Of a DNA stretch of 64,000 nt, positions 60,691 to 64,000 are shown piece by piece. Origin of the DNA: Pithys albifrons albifrons (Eukaryota > Chordata > Aves > Passeriformes > Thamnophilidae); assembly GCF_047495875.1 (NCBI RefSeq), contig NC_092463.1, positions 20,573,224 to 20,637,223 of the forward strand, read 5' to 3'. The position numbers and the translations under genes are program-made. Each line of letters starts with the position of its first letter. Positions within the stretch are counted from its first letter, which is position 1. Below the pieces are notes generated by a model, which worked only from the letters and a program-made list of their open reading frames with translations, searched no databases and was not told where the DNA came from.

Positions 60691-61260
60691 GGTCCAGAGT
60701 AGGAAGCCTCTACAGAAAGACCAGGAAAGACTTGATCACTGGGCTAAGAACAACATGATGTTCAATAAGGCCAAGTGCCTGGTCCTGCACTTGGGTCTCA
60801 GCAACCCCATGCAATGATGCAGGCTGGGGGAGGAGTGGCTTGAGAGCTGTTCAAAAGAAAGTGGCTTGAGGGTGCTGGTTGACAGCTCAATATGAGCCAG
60901 CTGTGTGCCCAGGTGGCCGAGGCCAATGGCATCTTGGCCTGTATCAAGGACAGTGTAGCCAGCAGGACTCAGGAAGTGATCATCCCCATGTAATGAGCAT
61001 TGGTGAGGCTGCACCTCGAGTACTGCATTCAGTTCTGGGCCCTTCACTTAAAAAGACATTGAGGTGCTGGAGCGTGTCCAGAGAAGGGCAAAAAGGCTCA
61101 TGAAGGGACTAGAAAACATGTCTTATGAGGAACAGCTGAGGGAGATAGATTTGTTTAATCTCAAGAAGAGGCGGCTCAGTGAGGACGTCACTACTCTCCA
61201 CAGCTGCGTGAAAGGAGGTTGTGATGAGGAGGGGACCAGTCTCTTCTACTGTGCCTGTAG
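60691..61260 (+). mobile_element. CR1 LINE, RT C-terminal end and start of 3' UTR
   Basis: Plus-strand CR1 landmarks are AAGGCCAAGTGCCTGGTCCT GCACTTGGG, GTGTGCCCAGGTGGCC, CTCGAGTACTGCATTCAGTT, GAGGTGCTGGAGCGTGTCCA GAGAAGGGCA and TGAAAGGAGGTTGTGATGAG. It ends mid-3' UTR without the octamer tail, so both ends are truncated. The frames are broken. Confidence 0.95.
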
Positions 61261-62643
61261 TAAAGCATTTGTAATACATAAGCAGTCTGCATGAAATTTG
61301 TTTGCTCTTTTGACTGTAATGGCTAAACAACATACCATAATGCTTCCTGCTCTGGCTTGATTCATGCAGATAACAAAGATTCCAATGTTTTAAAACTTAT
61401 TTTTAATAAGAACATTTTACATAAAAAGACTTTATTAGAGTAATCAAATCTTACTACAAATGAACGGCTATATCAGATATTTCCCCACATTTTTTTATTG
61501 AAACTTCAGTAAGAAAAAAAATTTGCCAATATTATACATTAATACACTATCCCATTTGACAGAAAGTCAATACACAGATGACTTGCTTTATCTTATACCT
61601 GACAAGTGTGTATGGACACTTGCACTTAAATAACTTAAATGATCAGCAGCCATTGAGAAACCATTATATCTATCAATATTTTTTTAATTGCTGAAAATGA
61701 GGATGTGAGCATTGGGTTGTCACATTAATAAATCAAAGTCTTTCCTATTTCCAGGGGGTTGCCTCTCTATATAGAAAACCTAGGGTCTAACTGCAAAGCG
61801 CCTACTCAGTTTTGGATGCATCATTCACAGTATCAATACAGCTGAGGAAATTGCAGTTTTGTCAATTTCCTAAAATCTTTTCTGAGAGAGTGACTTTGCT
61901 ATTACAGCCTTCTCATCCATGAGATGTATATAAAAGATTATGTATGCTCGCAGAAATAGGACAAGACTTTTAAATTATATCTAAATAAATAGTTAATTTT
62001 CTGGAAATCAAACTGTGTTTGCATCCCTATAAATACCTTTAGTTTCAGCAGAGAAAAAAAAATATGTCTTTTTTAATCTTAAGGAGAGAAACACTGATTT
62101 TTCATTTAAGTTTTTGTTGCTTTTTTTTAAAAGATACACATTAAAATTTGTTGAGATTAATTATGAGAATCTGGATCTTCTCAATGTGTATTCAGGTAAT
62201 GTTAAATAATTTGGAATGTCAAATGTTATTCCTTAGTCTAATTTGTTTTTCAGGTGTGAAAATATTTAATTAATCTTGCAAGAAAGCAAACTCACACTCC
62301 ATATAATTTAAGTGACAAATTGCACATCTTATATAGTGACTATCTGAGGCACGTATTTAATAAATAACAGTCAATGCAGTATCTCAGTGAATATGCAGGA
62401 ATTAAAAATGCATAGAAAATATTTGTGAATAATTCATAAATAAAAATAAACAAAACAGAATACAAATCTAATTTGTGTTATTTCAGACAGATCAATGTGC
62501 TAAATGGAAAAAAAAAAAAACAAATCTGGAAACTACCATGAGACTGTAACAAGACTCAGTATCAACAAGTTGCTTTAATACAGCTGAGTTAGGGATCAAC
62601 CAAATGGTTCAGACTCAATTCAGTGTAAACATAAGCACCATTT
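61261..62643. other. AT-rich non-coding stretch
   Basis: Nothing recognised. Confidence 0.5.
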
Positions 62644-63168
62644 ACAGAATCACAGAATATGCTGAGTTGGAAGGGACCCACAAGGATCATTGAGTCCAAC
62701 TCTTAGCCCTGCACATAACCATCCCCAAGACCCATGCCATGGGCCTGAGAGTCTAATTCAAACTCTTACTGAATTGTGGCAGCCTTGGTTCTGTGACCAC
62801 TTCCCTAGAGAGCCTGTTTCTTTGCTCAACCACCCTCTGGGGGAAGAACCTTTTCCTAATATCCAACCCACACCTCTCCTGACGCAAGTTGAGGCCATTC
62901 TGTGGAGTCATGTCACAGGGCACTGCTGACTTATATTCAGCTTGCTGGCCATTGACCAGCACCCCCAGGTCCCTTTCTGTGGCACTGCTCTCCAGCCTCT
63001 CCTTCCCCAGTTTGTATGTACATCCAGGATTGTCCCATCCCAGGTACAGAATCTGGCAGTTTCCCTTGTTGAATTTCATATGGTTGGTGATTGCCCAGTC
63101 CCTTGCTTTGTTGAGGTCTCTCTACAGGGTCTCCCTGCCTTCAAGGGAGTCAACACCTTCTCTGAGTT
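62644..63168 (-). mobile_element. CR1 LINE 3' end, different subfamily
   Basis: Starts with AGAATCACAGAATATGCTGA and GAAGGGACCCACAAGGATCA TTGAGTCCAACTC on the plus strand, the reverse complement of a CR1 3' terminus. It continues through the RT C-terminal end; a minus frame at 62753-63079 carries FNKGNCQILYLG, LESSATERDLGVLV and QERCGLDIRKRFF. The 3' UTR text differs from the 4.6 kb and 32.8 kb copies, so it is another CR1 subfamily. Confidence 0.93.
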
Positions 63169-64000
63169 TTATGGATGAAAACTCAAGATCAGAATTCAAA
63201 AATGTATTCCCAAGTACTCAGTATGTTTTGAAACTATTTGTGTGTGTGTGCGCATGATAGTGTATGTCAGTTTCTTTGTGACAAGTTCTATTGATTTTGG
63301 TGTGTATTTCTGACAGTTCAGTTCTAAATCTCTATTTGGACTCCCAGACACTTCATAATGTGTCCCAAAAAATCCCTGAACACAAATATTTTTTATATAA
63401 GCAACCTTCAGTGTGGCAGAAGAGTTGAGGCAGGACAAGCCTCTGATGCTTTTACTATGAGAGGTTCTTGACAATCCCTTAACTCAGCATCACCAAAGAA
63501 GGTCACACCTAGTCACAGACCAAGTGTCCACTGAATATGTAAAGAGTCCTGAGAGAGGAAGATGAGATTTTTTTTTAAGGTAATGATGTTGGAATCAGGT
63601 TTTTAGACTTAAGAGAGAAGCAATTTAGGTATAGCTCATAATTTTAAAAAGGGAACAAATAGGAAAAAAATCTATTTCTGGCATCAGAGTTGCATTTATA
63701 TAAACCAGCAGTGTAGTTGTAACTAATCCTTCTAAGAGCCTCGGAAAGAAAACAACACCTGAAAATCACTGAATAAAAATAGTAGTTACATATTAGTAAC
63801 TATGAAATATTCAGCAACTTGAGCTAAGAATATAGACACTTTCCCCATCCCTCCTTCCAAATACTCTAAAGCTATAGGTTGCTACATTAAGAATAGAACA
63901 TAGTTATAAACATAGTTCAGAGCTGTCAGTAATAATCCCTTAAGAACACTCCAGCCAGCAGGGTGGAACCCTAATTCAGTGTTTTGATTTTCTGCCTGTA
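63169..64000. other. Non-coding stretch to window end
   Basis: Nothing recognised. A short GT run lies at 63239-63252. Confidence 0.5.

Noticed and set aside
1..64000. CRISPR arrays, bacterial operons, riboswitches
   Set aside because: The window is vertebrate nuclear DNA. Direct repeats present are microsatellites, tandem duplications or transposons without spacer structure.

Overview
The window looks like an AT-rich, gene-poor stretch of a bird genome. The interspersed repeats are mostly chicken-repeat-1 (CR1) LINE fragments, with endogenous-retrovirus solo LTRs and at least one very old MIR/CORE-type SINE. There is no L1 or Alu. The only clear gene is an intron-poor ITPRIPL1-like gene of the avian type. 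All feature types were assigned by reading the sequence; no database search was run.

Layout: 1-4578 is plain non-coding DNA with simple repeats. 4579-6040 is an internally deleted CR1 (-). 8025-8712 is a solo LTR with a 6-bp target-site duplication, followed by a pentanucleotide microsatellite at 8938-9240. 9250-32818 is mostly featureless, but holds a tRNA/5S composite SINE (18144-18440), a solo LTR (20626-21214), a trinucleotide block (25720-25880), a MIR relic (26900-27070) and a possible orphan exon (30739-30971).

The accessory core is 32819-40575. A CR1 (-) is joined to a 230-bp internal slice of an ITPRIPL1-like coding sequence. Next come the promoter and complete ORF of the resident ITPRIPL1-like gene (CDS 34310-35857) and a 3' flank with about three ~215-bp tandem repeats. 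A second copy of the composite SINE, an LTR-like stretch, a CR1 (+), an orphan second copy of the gene's promoter (39152-39457) and another CR1 (-) follow. The arrangement reads as the wreck of a tandem ITPRIPL1-like cluster.

40576-64000 holds two solo LTRs of one family in opposite orientations, each with a perfect 5-bp target-site duplication (44857-45713 and 51621-52383). It also holds a 7-bp satellite, a pair of related ~150-bp repeats, an RTE-clade LINE 3' end (56175-56627), a recent 69-bp tandem duplication and four CR1 pieces.

The most notable signal is a LINE/SINE partnership. The SINE family has a tRNA-Gln-like head, a 5S-rRNA-derived segment and a unique body. In the 37.3 kb copy it ends in a hairpin-bearing tail that matches the 3' end of the RTE LINE at 56.2 kb. 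RTE elements of this sort are patchily distributed in birds (the AviRTE case), so the host may belong to one of those lineages; that is inference.
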